A stretch of 64,000 bases of DNA from Martelella mediterranea. Its GTDB lineage: Bacteria > Pseudomonadota > Alphaproteobacteria > Rhizobiales > Rhizobiaceae. Within the stretch, counting starts at the first letter, position 1; the number at the start of each line of letters is the position of its first letter. This document shows, piece by piece, positions 56,204-64,000 of the stretch. The stretch spans positions 124,001 through 188,000 of the forward strand of contig NZ_JAINWJ010000009.1 in the NCBI RefSeq assembly GCF_021021415.1, read 5' to 3'. The notes below the pieces were generated by a model, which made no database searches, was not told the DNA's origin, and saw only the letters and a list, made by a program, of their open reading frames with translations. The position numbers and the translations under genes are program-made.

Positions 56204-57532
56204 TTACTGGCGCACGGCCTTGACGTCATCCGCGCTCACGGCCGGGGCCGAGTTGCCCCAGGCGCTGCGGAGGAAGGTCGCAAGCGTGGCGATATCGGCG
56301 TCCGACAGCCGGTCGCCGAAGGGCGGCATTTCCAGCCGTTCCGGTCGCTCGGCCGTCGAAGGCAGCGTCGCGCCGTGGAGGATGACCTCGGTCAGACCCT
56401 TGGTCGTCGGCGCCGTCACCAGCGAGTTGCCTTTCAGCGCCGGGAACACGCCGGGCGCGCCGCGGCCGTCCGGCATGTGACAGGCATTGCAGTTGTTGAG
56501 ATAGAGCAACTCGCCGTCCGAAAGGTTTTCGGCCGATTTCAGCTTCGCCGTCGTCGGATCGTCGGCGGCATCGAGCCGGTCCGTCGTCCGCTCGTCGGGC
56601 ACGGGCTGCGGGTCGGGCGTGACGTCCGAGATCGCCCGGAGATAGGCGACCATCGCATCGGCATCCTCGTCCTTCATGTATTGAAGGGATTCACCGACCA
56701 CGAGCTGCATCTCGCCGACCACCGCGGAATGGGCGTTGCGGCCGGTCGTCAGATAGTCCTTCAGGTCCGCGTCGGTCCAGGTCTGCAGGGCGGATTCCGC
56801 CGTGCGCAGATCGGGCGCCGTCCAGCCGTCGATTTCGCCGCCTGTCAGGAAGGCCGGATTGTCGGCATTGGTGCCGTCCTGCGCCATGATCATGTTGCGC
56901 GGGCTGTGGCAGGCCGCGCAATGGCCGAGCGCCTGCACCAGATAGGCCCCGCGGGCAAGCTGATCGCTTTCGCTCGCCACGTCATCCGGTCGGAAGCCGG
57001 GTTTGCCGAGCGCCGCCCAGTTCCAGAGTCGAATGCCCCAGCGCTGGTTGAACGGGAAGTCGAGCTCGGTCTTTTTCACCGGATTATCGACCGCCGCGAC
57101 ATCGTTGTGGATGTAGCTCCATATCGCCCGGATATCCTCCTCCTTCATATGCCGGTAGTTTTCGTAGGGCATGGCGGGATAGAGGTGATCGCCGGCCGGC
57201 GCGATGCCGTCAACGAGGGCGGCGTGGAACTGATCATAGGTCCAGCCGCCGATGCCGGTTTGCTCATCGGGGGTGATGTTGCTTGACCAGATCGTGCCCA
57301 TCGGGCTTTCGATCGGCCGGCCGCCGGCGAAGGGCTCGCCGCCCTCGGCGGTGTGACAGGCCTGACAGTCGGCCATCTGGGTGACGTACCGGGCCTCGCC
57401 GGGGGCCGGCTCCCAGTCGGCCGCCAGCTTGTCATCCGGCTTGGTGAGGAATGGCGGCACGAAGATGATCGCCGCAAGCGCCACGACGCCGATGACGATC
57501 AGTGCGAGGATGATGCGAAAAAAGGTTTTCAT
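56204..57532 (-). CDS. triple-haem cytochrome c subunit of a membrane dehydrogenase
   Basis: 442 residues: an N-terminal membrane anchor (residues 7-28) and three CxxCH haem sites at 56-60, 205-209 and 348-352. This matches the cytochrome subunit of membrane-bound gluconate 2-dehydrogenase and related alcohol/polyol dehydrogenases, which passes electrons to ubiquinone on the periplasmic face. It is the third gene of a three-gene unit, ten bases after the flavoprotein gene. It needs the Ccm system, which is encoded at 45.6-48.5 kb. Confidence 0.93.
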   Translation of the reverse strand: MKTFFRIILALIVIGVVALAAIIFVPPFLTKPDDKLAADWEPAPGEARYVTQMADCQACHTAEGGEPFAGGRPIESPMGTIWSSNITPDEQTGIGGWTYDQFHAALVDGIAPAGDHLYPAMPYENYRHMKEEDIRAIWSYIHNDVAAVDNPVKKTELDFPFNQRWGIRLWNWAALGKPGFRPDDVASESDQLARGAYLVQALGHCAACHSPRNMIMAQDGTNADNPAFLTGGEIDGWTAPDLRTAESALQTWTDADLKDYLTTGRNAHSAVVGEMQLVVGESLQYMKDEDADAMVAYLRAISDVTPDPQPVPDERTTDRLDAADDPTTAKLKSAENLSDGELLYLNNCNACHMPDGRGAPGVFPALKGNSLVTAPTTKGLTEVILHGATLPSTAERPERLEMPPFGDRLSDADIATLATFLRSAWGNSAPAVSADDVKAVRQ

Positions 57533-57542
57533 GATCCGCTCC

Positions 57543-59315
57543 TCACATTAATGGCCGGGGGTTGGGCAAGTAATCCTTGCGCAACGCCTCCAGCGCCCAG
57601 TAGGCGAGGCCGCCGACCGCACCGGTAGGGTTATACTGAATGTTCTGCGGGAAGGCGGAAGCGCCCATGACCCAGACGTTGTGACAGTCCCAGCTCTGGA
57701 GATAACGGTTGATCGCCGAGGTCTTCGGGTCGGTGCCCATGATCGCGCCGCCGACATTGTGGGTCGACTGATAGGGACGCACGTCATATTGCGCGCCATC
57801 GCCCTTGTAGCCCGAGGCCATGGCATCGGGGTTCATGCTCTTGGCGATTTCCTCGATCCTGGCCTTCATGAACTGGGTCATCCTGATGTCGTTGTCCTTC
57901 CAGTCGAAGGTCATGCGCATCAGCGGACGGCCGTGGCGGTCCTTGTAGGTCGGATCGAGATCGAGACAGGTATCGCGATAGGCCATGTTGGAGCCGTGCG
58001 AGCCGATCGACAGGTTGTGGCCGTACCACTCTCCGACGGCTTCCTTCCAGCCGGCGCCCCAGGCCGGCGTGCCCGGCGGCAGAGACATCTGCTGGATCGG
58101 GCGTCCGCCCGTGTGGCCGCAGGTGATGTAGCTGCCGCCGATGAAGCCTTCGCTGGCAAAATCGATCTGCGACATCGAAAAATCGTCGATCGACATGCCA
58201 CCCGCGCCGGTCCCCACGAACGGGTTGAAAACCTTGTCCCTGAACCAGAGGCTGGTGCCGCCGGTCATCTGGTAGGAATAGTTCCGCCCGACGACGCCTT
58301 CGCCGGTATCGGGATTGTAGGGTTCGCCGATTTCCGACAACAGCAGAAGATGGACATTGTGCAACGAATAGGCGCAGACCAGCACGAGATCGGCCGGCTG
58401 GAACACTTCCTCGCCGGTCTTCTCGTCGAAATAGGTCACGCCCGTGGCGGTCTTGCCGTCGGCGGCCTTTTCGATCTTCAGCACCTCCGAGCGGGTCCTG
58501 TAGCTGAAATTCGGCTTACGTTTCAGCGCATCGATTATGCAGACCTGCGGCGACGACTTGGAGTAATTGTTGCAGCCGAAGCGCTCGCAGTAGCCGCAGT
58601 AATTGCAGGGCCCAAGCTGCATGCCGTAGTCGTTCACGTATTCGATCGAGGCATTGGCCGCAGGACGCGGGAACGGATGGTAGCCCATATTGCGGGCGGC
58701 ATCCGCGAACAGCTCCGAATCCCAGGTATTCTTCAAGGGCGGCATCGGATATTCGGCCGAGCGCGGCGCTTCGAACGGGTTGCCGCCCTCCTGGATCTCG
58801 CCATTGATATTGCCCGCCTTGCCGGCAATGCCCGCCACACTCTCGAACTTGGTCATGTGCGGCTCCAGTTCCTCCGCCGTCACGCCCCAGTCCTGAAGCT
58901 GCATGCCTTCCGGAATGATGTCCGCGCCGAAGGTCTCCTCGACATAGGAGCGCAGTCGATATTCGATCGCCTGGGGACGCCAGTTCTGGCCATTCCAGTG
59001 GACGCCGGCCCCGCCGACGCCATCGCCCGGCAGGAACGAGCCGAGGTGGCGATAGGGAAGCGCCGTCTCTTGCGTATTGTGGCGCACGGTCAGCGTGGAG
59101 TTGACCGGCTTTTGCATCAGGTCGTAGCGGACGGCGTATTTCAGTTCGTCGAAAATATTGGGATACTGAAAATCCGGCACCGTGCTGCGGTCGTCGCCGC
59201 GCTCGAGCGCGAGGATTTCGAGCCCCTCATTGGCGAGTTCCATGCCCATGATCGCCCCGGTCCAGCCGAGGCCGATGATGACGACGTCTTTCTTGGGATC
59301 TGTTCTCGTTGCCAT
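57543..59315 (-). CDS. GMC-family FAD oxidoreductase, gluconate 2-dehydrogenase large subunit-like
   Basis: 590 residues with the FAD-binding GLGWTGA near residues 15-21 and the GMC C-terminus (STHNVGGAIMG, then the GASAFPQNIQYNPTGAVGGLAYWALEAL segment). An internal cysteine-rich stretch (GPCNYCGYCERFGCNNY, near 235-251) suggests an iron-sulfur centre as in sorbitol/fructose-type dehydrogenases. It oxidises a sugar acid or polyol in the periplasm; gluconate is the default reading. It follows the small subunit by three bases, and likely rides out with its Tat signal because it has none. Confidence 0.9.
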   Translation of the reverse strand: MATRTDPKKDVVIIGLGWTGAIMGMELANEGLEILALERGDDRSTVPDFQYPNIFDELKYAVRYDLMQKPVNSTLTVRHNTQETALPYRHLGSFLPGDGVGGAGVHWNGQNWRPQAIEYRLRSYVEETFGADIIPEGMQLQDWGVTAEELEPHMTKFESVAGIAGKAGNINGEIQEGGNPFEAPRSAEYPMPPLKNTWDSELFADAARNMGYHPFPRPAANASIEYVNDYGMQLGPCNYCGYCERFGCNNYSKSSPQVCIIDALKRKPNFSYRTRSEVLKIEKAADGKTATGVTYFDEKTGEEVFQPADLVLVCAYSLHNVHLLLLSEIGEPYNPDTGEGVVGRNYSYQMTGGTSLWFRDKVFNPFVGTGAGGMSIDDFSMSQIDFASEGFIGGSYITCGHTGGRPIQQMSLPPGTPAWGAGWKEAVGEWYGHNLSIGSHGSNMAYRDTCLDLDPTYKDRHGRPLMRMTFDWKDNDIRMTQFMKARIEEIAKSMNPDAMASGYKGDGAQYDVRPYQSTHNVGGAIMGTDPKTSAINRYLQSWDCHNVWVMGASAFPQNIQYNPTGAVGGLAYWALEALRKDYLPNPRPLM

Positions 59316-59318
59316 GAT

Positions 59319-60026
59319 CTATGCCCTGTCTCCGTTGATTGCCACGGGGCCAAGCGGATATTGCGCGTTCTCGCGGCCCGGCCAGGAGGTGAAGGCGCCG
59401 CGCGCGCCGGGAAAGCCGATATAGACCCAGGCTTGCATATCGTGATTGCCGCCATAGGATGGATCGGCGAAATAGCCCTCCTTGGTGTTGGCGAGCAGGA
59501 ACTGGAAGAAATCACGCAGCTCGGGGGCCAGCCCCACCTCACCCTTTTGCAGCGACGTCAACGCAGCATCCTGTGTTGCCGCTTCGAGATTTTCGAAACT
59601 GTCGCCATGTGTCTGGTTACACCAGTCCTGGAAAACGGGAATCGCCTGGCGGTAGATCTCCGCCGGCGTCAACGGGCTCTGGAAGCCGAGCGTGGGATTG
59701 GCAGCGGGATCGAACGGTCCCTGCATGTACCAGGTGGCAGCCTTGCCAAAGTCTCCTGCGAGCTGCCGGTCGATGAAGACCGGCACCCGACAGTCGATCG
59801 CCCCGGGACCATTGCCGCCGGCGGGAATCAGACGGTCGCAGGCGGCCATGACGAACGCCCATTCGGCTTCGTTGAAATAGACCCGCTCATACTGATCGAG
59901 CGGCGGCGGGGGTTCCTTCCGGGGCGCTTGCGCATTGGCCGAGCCGGCAAGCGAAGCAATCGCCACCCCGGCAGCCGTTCCCTTGAGGAACCCGCGCCGG
60001 GATGGACGTCCTGGCATGTCACGCAT
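59319..60026 (-). CDS. gluconate 2-dehydrogenase subunit 3 family protein with Tat signal
   Basis: 235 residues. The N-terminus has a twin-arginine signal (PSRRGFLKG, then AAGVAIASLAGSANAQ), so it is exported folded through the Tat pathway. The remainder matches the small chaperone-like subunit of this dehydrogenase family (FNEAEWAFVMAACDRLIPAG, FQFLLANTKEGYFADPSYGGN). It is the first gene of the small subunit-flavoprotein-cytochrome unit and divergent from the sqr operon, with 506 bases between. Confidence 0.92.
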   Translation of the reverse strand: MRDMPGRPSRRGFLKGTAAGVAIASLAGSANAQAPRKEPPPPLDQYERVYFNEAEWAFVMAACDRLIPAGGNGPGAIDCRVPVFIDRQLAGDFGKAATWYMQGPFDPAANPTLGFQSPLTPAEIYRQAIPVFQDWCNQTHGDSFENLEAATQDAALTSLQKGEVGLAPELRDFFQFLLANTKEGYFADPSYGGNHDMQAWVYIGFPGARGAFTSWPGRENAQYPLGPVAINGDRA

Positions 60027-60306
60027 GATTATTTCCTTTCGCCGGCCGGGGGCCGGTCATCTCTCCCCGCCTGCGAATAGTCCGGATTTCGCTCCGGATA
60101 CGGAGGCGGCTTTTGTGCTTCCGGGTGGCCTCCGGAAACAAGACAGGTCCTGTCGAGGATGACAGGCCGATATCCTTTACATGTGGCATTTTGCCTCATG
60201 TGACCCGGATAGAGAAGACCAAACTTTTGGTGACGCTCCTGAAAGCCGGTTGACTGAAACGCCCGGACTTTGCCCGCGGTTCCGACATATGAAGTCCCGC
60301 GCTGAC

Positions 60307-60347
60307 TTGATCACGGTCAATTTGAGCCGCTGTTTTCGACCTATAAT
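60307..60347 (+). promoter_or_regulatory. FNR/FixK-type box with consensus -10: class II promoter of the sqr operon
   Basis: TTGATCACGGTCAA (60307-60320) differs at one base from the FNR/FixK consensus TTGAT-N4-ATCAA. A perfect TATAAT follows at 60342-60347. If transcription starts about seven bases after it (about 60354), the box is centred near -40.5, which is the class II activator position. The predicted leader to the sqr ATG is about 180 bases. The rest of the 60027-60532 gap shows no gene. Confidence 0.65.
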
Positions 60348-60532
60348 CACTGCAACCGATGATCTGCTCCGGGGCGGCGACCGAACAGCCGCAGGCCCGG
60401 CAAGCCATCTTCATTTCCGAAGAGGCCATGCTACCACCATGGCCGGGCTGTCAGGGACAGATTATCGCGCAGAAAGAAGTCCGGGACCGCCGTCCCGACC
60501 GCGATTTGTTACTTGTGAGGAGGAAAGATCGG

Positions 60533-61834
60533 ATGAAACGCAGGGAATTCCTCGGCCTGGCAGCCCTCGGCGGCGCTGCGGCCGCGCTGCCGGTGACCGA
60601 GGCAAAGCCCGCCCGGGCGCAGGTGTCGACGTCGGCCAGGATCGTCATCGTCGGAGCCGGGGCCGCCGGCACGGCGCTGGCCAACCGGCTGAGCGAACGG
60701 CTCGCGGGCGCGCGGATCACGATCATCGATCCGCGCGCCACGCATCTCTATCAACCCGGCCTCACGCTGGTGGCAACCGGGTTGAAGCCGGCCTCTTACG
60801 TCACATCGGACGAAAGCCGCTGGTTGCCCAAGGGAATAGACTGGATCACGGAAAAGGTCGCCGCCGTGGATGCCGAGACCAGGACGGTCTCGACGGAAAG
60901 CGGGCGGACCATCGATTATGACTGGCTGGTGCTCGCCCCCGGTCTGGTTCTGGATTACGGCGCGATCGAAGGCTTTTCCGTGGACATGATCGGCCAGAAC
61001 GGCATCGGCGGGCTTTATGGCGGACCGGAACAGGCCGCGCGCACATGGCAGGCGGCGCAGAAGTTTACCGAGGAAGGCGGCATCGGGATATTCACCCGGC
61101 CCGCGACCGAGATGAAATGCGCCGGCGCGCCGCTCAAGCACACCTTTCTGATCGACGATATCGCCCGCCGGGCGGGCAACACCGGCAAGATGAACATGAT
61201 CTATACCGCGCCGCAATCCTCCCTCTTCGGCGTGCCGATCGTGGCCGAGAAGGTGCGGATGCTGTTCGAGGACCGCGGCATCAACACGATCCTGCAGCGC
61301 ACGCTGACGGCGGTGGACGCCGGCGCGAAGCGCGCCACCTTCGCCACTGGCGACGGCAATGAGGAAATCGATTACGACTATATCCACGTCATCCCGCCGC
61401 AGCGCGCGCCGGACTTCATTCGCGGGTCGGGCCTGTCCTGGTCCGACAAATGGACCGACCAGGGCTGGGTTGAGGTCGACATGCACACACTGCGTCATTT
61501 ACGCTACCCGGACATCTTCGCGCTCGGCGACGTGGCGGGCGTGCCCAAGGGCAAGACCGCGGCAAGCGTGAAGTGGCAGGTCCCAGTGGTCGAGGATCAT
61601 CTCGTCGCCGCCATCGACGGCCGCGAGGGCACAGCGAGCTACAACGGTTACACCTCATGCCCGCTGATTACCCGGATCGGCCGGGCCATGCTGGTCGAGT
61701 TTGACTACCGCAACAATCTGACGCCCTCTTTTCCCGGCATCATCGCCCCGCTGGAAGAACTCTGGATAAGCTGGCTGATGAAAGAGGTTGCACTGAAGGC
61801 GACCTACAATGCAATGTTGCGCGGCCAGGCCTGA
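60533..61834 (+). CDS. sqr: sulfide:quinone oxidoreductase, type II, with Tat signal
   Basis: 433 residues from the ATG at 60533, behind GAGGAGG; longer in-frame starts to 60359 run through the promoter. A twin-arginine signal (KRREFLGLAALGGAAAALP) is followed by a FAD site (IVIVGAGAAGTALANRLS). Cys196 (EMKCAGAP) and Cys376 (GYTSCPL) are the only cysteines and match the redox pair of type II SQR, as in mitochondrial SQOR; GWVEVD, FALGDVAGVP and the C-terminal WLMKEVALKATYNAMLRG also match. It oxidises sulfide and reduces quinone at the membrane. A flavocytochrome c sulfide dehydrogenase is a less likely alternative. Confidence 0.88.
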   Translation: MKRREFLGLAALGGAAAALPVTEAKPARAQVSTSARIVIVGAGAAGTALANRLSERLAGARITIIDPRATHLYQPGLTLVATGLKPASYVTSDESRWLPKGIDWITEKVAAVDAETRTVSTESGRTIDYDWLVLAPGLVLDYGAIEGFSVDMIGQNGIGGLYGGPEQAARTWQAAQKFTEEGGIGIFTRPATEMKCAGAPLKHTFLIDDIARRAGNTGKMNMIYTAPQSSLFGVPIVAEKVRMLFEDRGINTILQRTLTAVDAGAKRATFATGDGNEEIDYDYIHVIPPQRAPDFIRGSGLSWSDKWTDQGWVEVDMHTLRHLRYPDIFALGDVAGVPKGKTAASVKWQVPVVEDHLVAAIDGREGTASYNGYTSCPLITRIGRAMLVEFDYRNNLTPSFPGIIAPLEELWISWLMKEVALKATYNAMLRGQA

Positions 61835-61846
61835 GGAGGACCGGAC

Positions 61847-62212
61847 ATGAAAGACATGACACTTTCGACGCTGATCGCCGTTCTCGAGGAAATTTTCGGC
61901 CGGGGCGTGTTCTGGGCCATGGTTGCCGCTGCGGCGATCGTGACGCTGGCCTATTTCTACGTTCTCGTTCGCGACCGCTCGGTCAGTTGGAAAAAATTCC
62001 TGCTGGCGCAGCTTTCCATGCCGGTCGGCGCGGTGGCCGCGGTCTGGTTTCTCATGGTCATGACCCATTCGCGCCTGTCCGACATGGGCGGGCCGATAGA
62101 CGTCATCGTTCTCTTGGGCGTGGCCGCGGCCGGCGCCATCGGCATGGCGATCCTCGTCTACACCGTCGAAGCGCTTATCGGCTCCGACCGGACCACGGAC
62201 GAGGGCAAGTAA
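61847..62212 (+). CDS. small uncharacterised membrane protein in the sqr operon
   Basis: 121 residues with three hydrophobic segments (FWAMVAAAAIVTLAYFYVLV, SMPVGAVAAVWFLMVM, VIVLLGVAAAGAIGMAILVY) separated by short charged loops and a polar tail. No family is recognised. It starts 12 bases after sqr behind GAGGAGGACCGG, so it is co-transcribed; a role as membrane partner or anchor for the SQR is a guess from position. Confidence 0.85.
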   Translation: MKDMTLSTLIAVLEEIFGRGVFWAMVAAAAIVTLAYFYVLVRDRSVSWKKFLLAQLSMPVGAVAAVWFLMVMTHSRLSDMGGPIDVIVLLGVAAAGAIGMAILVYTVEALIGSDRTTDEGK

Positions 62213-62273
62213 ACACAGTCAGGATCACGCGGGAAAAGCCGCCCGCAAGCATCAGCGATGGAGGGAGTTCACC

Positions 62274-63014
62274 ATGCAGATCAGCGTAAGCTTGCAGACG
62301 TCGCATGCCACCCCCTGCTCGGCGGTCGATGCCTATGCGGCGCTGCGCCCGAAACAGGCCGTACGGCGAGCGGTCAAGGGGCGCAACGTCGTGCAGGAAT
62401 CCGACTACGCCGCCCATTCGATGTTGCTGCTGACCGGCTGGGCGGCCCTTTCCAAGACGTTGCCCGAAGGCGGCGTGCAGATCATCGACGTGATGCTGCC
62501 CGGCGATTTTTCGTTGATCGGCGCTGCGGTCGCCCCCGTCGCCGCCTTCACCGTTGAGGCGCTGACCGATATCACCTACGTCACGATACCGCTGGAACAC
62601 GTCAACGGCCCGGCGCCGGAACACGCCGAACTGCGCGAGCTCCTCACGGCGATGCTGGTGACGGCGCAAGCGCGCATGTCCGAACTGTTGTTGCGCATGG
62701 GCCGCAGCAGTGCTGCGTGCCGCCTCGCCTATACGCTGCTGGAACTTTATGTCCGGCTGGAGCATCTTGGCCTGACCCGGAACGGGCGCTTCCTCCTGCC
62801 CATGAACCAGCACAAGCTCGGAGAGTTTTCCGGCCTCAGCAACGTGCATGTGTGCCGCACCATGCGCCGGTTTGCACGCAGCGGACTGATCACCAATCTC
62901 GATGATCATGAGATTTCCCTCAACGATCTGGAAACGCTGAGCGGTCTTGCGGGGATCGACCTTGCGCGGTTCCGCGAGGAGATCCTGCTGCGCCGGCCGC
63001 AACAGAGATCCTGA
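62274..63014 (+). CDS. Crp/Fnr-family transcriptional regulator
   Basis: 246 residues: a cyclic-nucleotide-binding-like barrel (residues 25-125) and a winged helix with NQHKLGEFSGLSNVHVCRTMRRFARSGLI. There is no N-terminal cysteine cluster of the FNR kind, so direct oxygen sensing through 4Fe-4S is unlikely; it is nearer to FixK-like or other effector-free members. It lies 61 bases after the small membrane gene on the same strand, so it may regulate the sqr operon and itself. Confidence 0.9.
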   Translation: MQISVSLQTSHATPCSAVDAYAALRPKQAVRRAVKGRNVVQESDYAAHSMLLLTGWAALSKTLPEGGVQIIDVMLPGDFSLIGAAVAPVAAFTVEALTDITYVTIPLEHVNGPAPEHAELRELLTAMLVTAQARMSELLLRMGRSSAACRLAYTLLELYVRLEHLGLTRNGRFLLPMNQHKLGEFSGLSNVHVCRTMRRFARSGLITNLDDHEISLNDLETLSGLAGIDLARFREEILLRRPQQRS

Positions 63015-63055
63015 GCAAAGGCGGATGCCGGCCTTCCGGACACGACAAGACGCGT

Positions 63056-63466
63056 TCAGCGCGTCTCGACCACCTCGCCGAGCGTTTGCCCCGCAAGCTC
63101 TTCATCGGCGTCATTGGCGATATCGCCAAGCGACATGATGCCGGTGACGGCGCCCGCCTCGTCCACGACGACCAGCCGGCGAATCTGCAGGTCTCCCATG
63201 CGGTTCGCCGCTTCGCGGACCGTCTGACCCGGACGACAGGTGGCGACGCCGCGCGTCATGATCGCGGCAACCGCGACATCGGACACAGCATTGGGAAGAT
63301 AGCGCGTCACGATATCCCGGTCGGTGACGATACCGACGATACGCCCCGCCTCGCAAACCACGACGGCGCCAACGTCGCACTCTTTCATCAACGCCGCCAC
63401 GGCCCGGACCGAGGCCGCAGGTCCGACGGTGGTCACGGGGCAACGCATGATGGATTTGACGAACAT
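63056..63466 (-). CDS. protein with two CBS domains
   Basis: 136 residues from the ATG at 63466, behind GGAGATCGGAG. Two CBS domains, each ending in a recognisable GAVVVCEAGRIVGIVTDRD or QIRRLVVVDEAGAVTGIMSLGD block, bind adenine nucleotides and sense energy state in related proteins. It is convergent with the Crp/Fnr gene and follows the ATPase gamma gene by 143 bases on the same strand. Confidence 0.92.
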   Translation of the reverse strand: MFVKSIMRCPVTTVGPAASVRAVAALMKECDVGAVVVCEAGRIVGIVTDRDIVTRYLPNAVSDVAVAAIMTRGVATCRPGQTVREAANRMGDLQIRRLVVVDEAGAVTGIMSLGDIANDADEELAGQTLGEVVETR

Positions 63467-63609
63467 CTCCGATCTCCACACCGGGCATCTACAGGCAATT
63501 TCCAACGCGTCTTCAATGCTGCTTTTCAGTATAGCGTCGCCTTTCGCCGCGGGCTTTGACTGCGGTTAACGCAACCATCCCGAAAAACACATCAAGCGGG
63601 CTCCCGTCC

Positions 63610-64000
63610 CTAACCGTTCTGATCGGGTTCGTCATTCCCGCGCCGCTTGCCTCGATGCGTCTTCAACGCCTCGAAACCGATGATGACATCGAGCAGTTCG
63701 GTGGTGATCTCGCTTTGCCGAAGCTGGCGCATTTCGCCGGCCAGTTCCTCGCGCCGGTCGTCGATTGCACGTTCGGCCTGCTGCATGCGCGCCAGGCGCG
63801 CGGCATTCTCGGTCACCAGCGCCTCGACGGCTGCGAGGTAGAGTTCCGTGAAAAGGAAGCTGCGGACAAGCGCGGCGAGCATACGCCCGGGCGGCAGGGA
63901 AAAGGTCGGCAGGCTGCGCGACGCCCAGGGGCGCGCAGCCAGAGCCCCGGTCATGGCCGGGTCGAGCGGCAGCAGCCTGCGCGTTACCGGCGCCTGCCGG
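63610..64000 (-). CDS. alternative (N-type) F1F0 ATP synthase gamma subunit, 5' end outside window
   Basis: The frame is open to the window edge, so only the last ~129 residues are seen. The end matches ATP synthase gamma (TENAARLARMQQAERAIDDRREELAGEMRQLRQSEITTELLDVIIGFEAL). RRLLPLDPAM before it and RMLAALVRSFLFTELYLAAVEAL are typical of the gamma subunit of the alternative F1F0 type that is encoded in a separate operon in scattered bacteria. An in-frame ATG at 63954 is not the start. The basic C-terminal tail (KTHRGKRRGNDEPDQNG) is longer than in housekeeping gamma subunits. Confidence 0.85.
   Translation of the reverse strand, partial: RQAPVTRRLLPLDPAMTGALAARPWASRSLPTFSLPPGRMLAALVRSFLFTELYLAAVEALVTENAARLARMQQAERAIDDRREELAGEMRQLRQSEITTELLDVIIGFEALKTHRGKRRGNDEPDQNG

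Noticed and set aside
57681-60080. A 799-codon plus-strand frame across the dehydrogenase genes
   Set aside because: It is antisense to two complete subunits (GMC flavoprotein and Tat subunit) and shows no domain.

Overview
The window is a GC-rich chromosomal segment of an alphaproteobacterium, most likely a Hyphomicrobiales/Rhizobiaceae-type organism (a genus such as Martelella or Rhizobium is only a guess). The reasons are an Irr-type Fur regulator next to fabA-fabB-fabI, a SAM-II riboswitch in front of metA, an Omp2/RopA-type porin, long C-terminal tails on ribosomal proteins L19 and S16, the series ffh / chorismate mutase / rpsP / rimM / trmD / rplS / leuC, the series dapF / mtaB / ftsY / yciB / ccmGDCBA / acnA, and four copies of a ~140-bp palindromic intergenic element resembling the rhizobial RIME family. 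Nearly all of the window is coding. No rRNA, tRNA, CRISPR array, transposase or prophage gene was seen.

Layout. 1-5.3 kb: queG (5' end outside the window), an SDR protein, a TPR lipoprotein, an M17 aminopeptidase and an NlpC/P60 peptidase. 5.6-8.6 kb: copZ-copA copper export behind a CueR/HmrR-type promoter. 8.6-12.3 kb: LysE exporter, riboswitch-controlled metA, aldose 1-epimerase, YdcF-like protein. 12.3-15.7 kb: irr divergent from fabA-fabB-fabI, which ends in a strong terminator. 16.3-19.7 kb: porin, secreted hydrolase and a membrane-anchored AraC regulator. 19.7-26.8 kb: a DNA-damage block with split Ada (adaA plus ogt) on one strand and imuA-imuB-dnaE2 plus a small kinase on the other. 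26.8-36.5 kb: a minus-strand housekeeping run. 36.8-39.5 kb: metallo-hydrolase, AlkD-like repair protein and EamA transporter. 39.7-51.5 kb: dapF, two paralogous membrane proteins, mtaB, ftsY, yciB, the ccm cluster and acnA.

51.5-64 kb is more accessory. It holds a RecA/DnaB-like ATPase, ExoD, a group-D-type flavin monooxygenase with its LysR regulator and a broken flavin reductase, a three-subunit membrane gluconate/polyol dehydrogenase, and a sulfide:quinone oxidoreductase operon with its own Crp/Fnr regulator and what looks like an FNR-type class II promoter. A CBS-domain protein and the end of an alternative (N-type) F1F0 ATPase gamma subunit close the window.

Points most worth a second look: the Tat-exported type II SQR with its FNR-like promoter and co-directional regulator; the doubly broken flavin reductase beside an intact monooxygenase; the tandem paralogous membrane proteins between dapF and mtaB; the four-copy oriented palindromic element; and the damage-response block. 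No wholly new system could be demonstrated from sequence reading alone.
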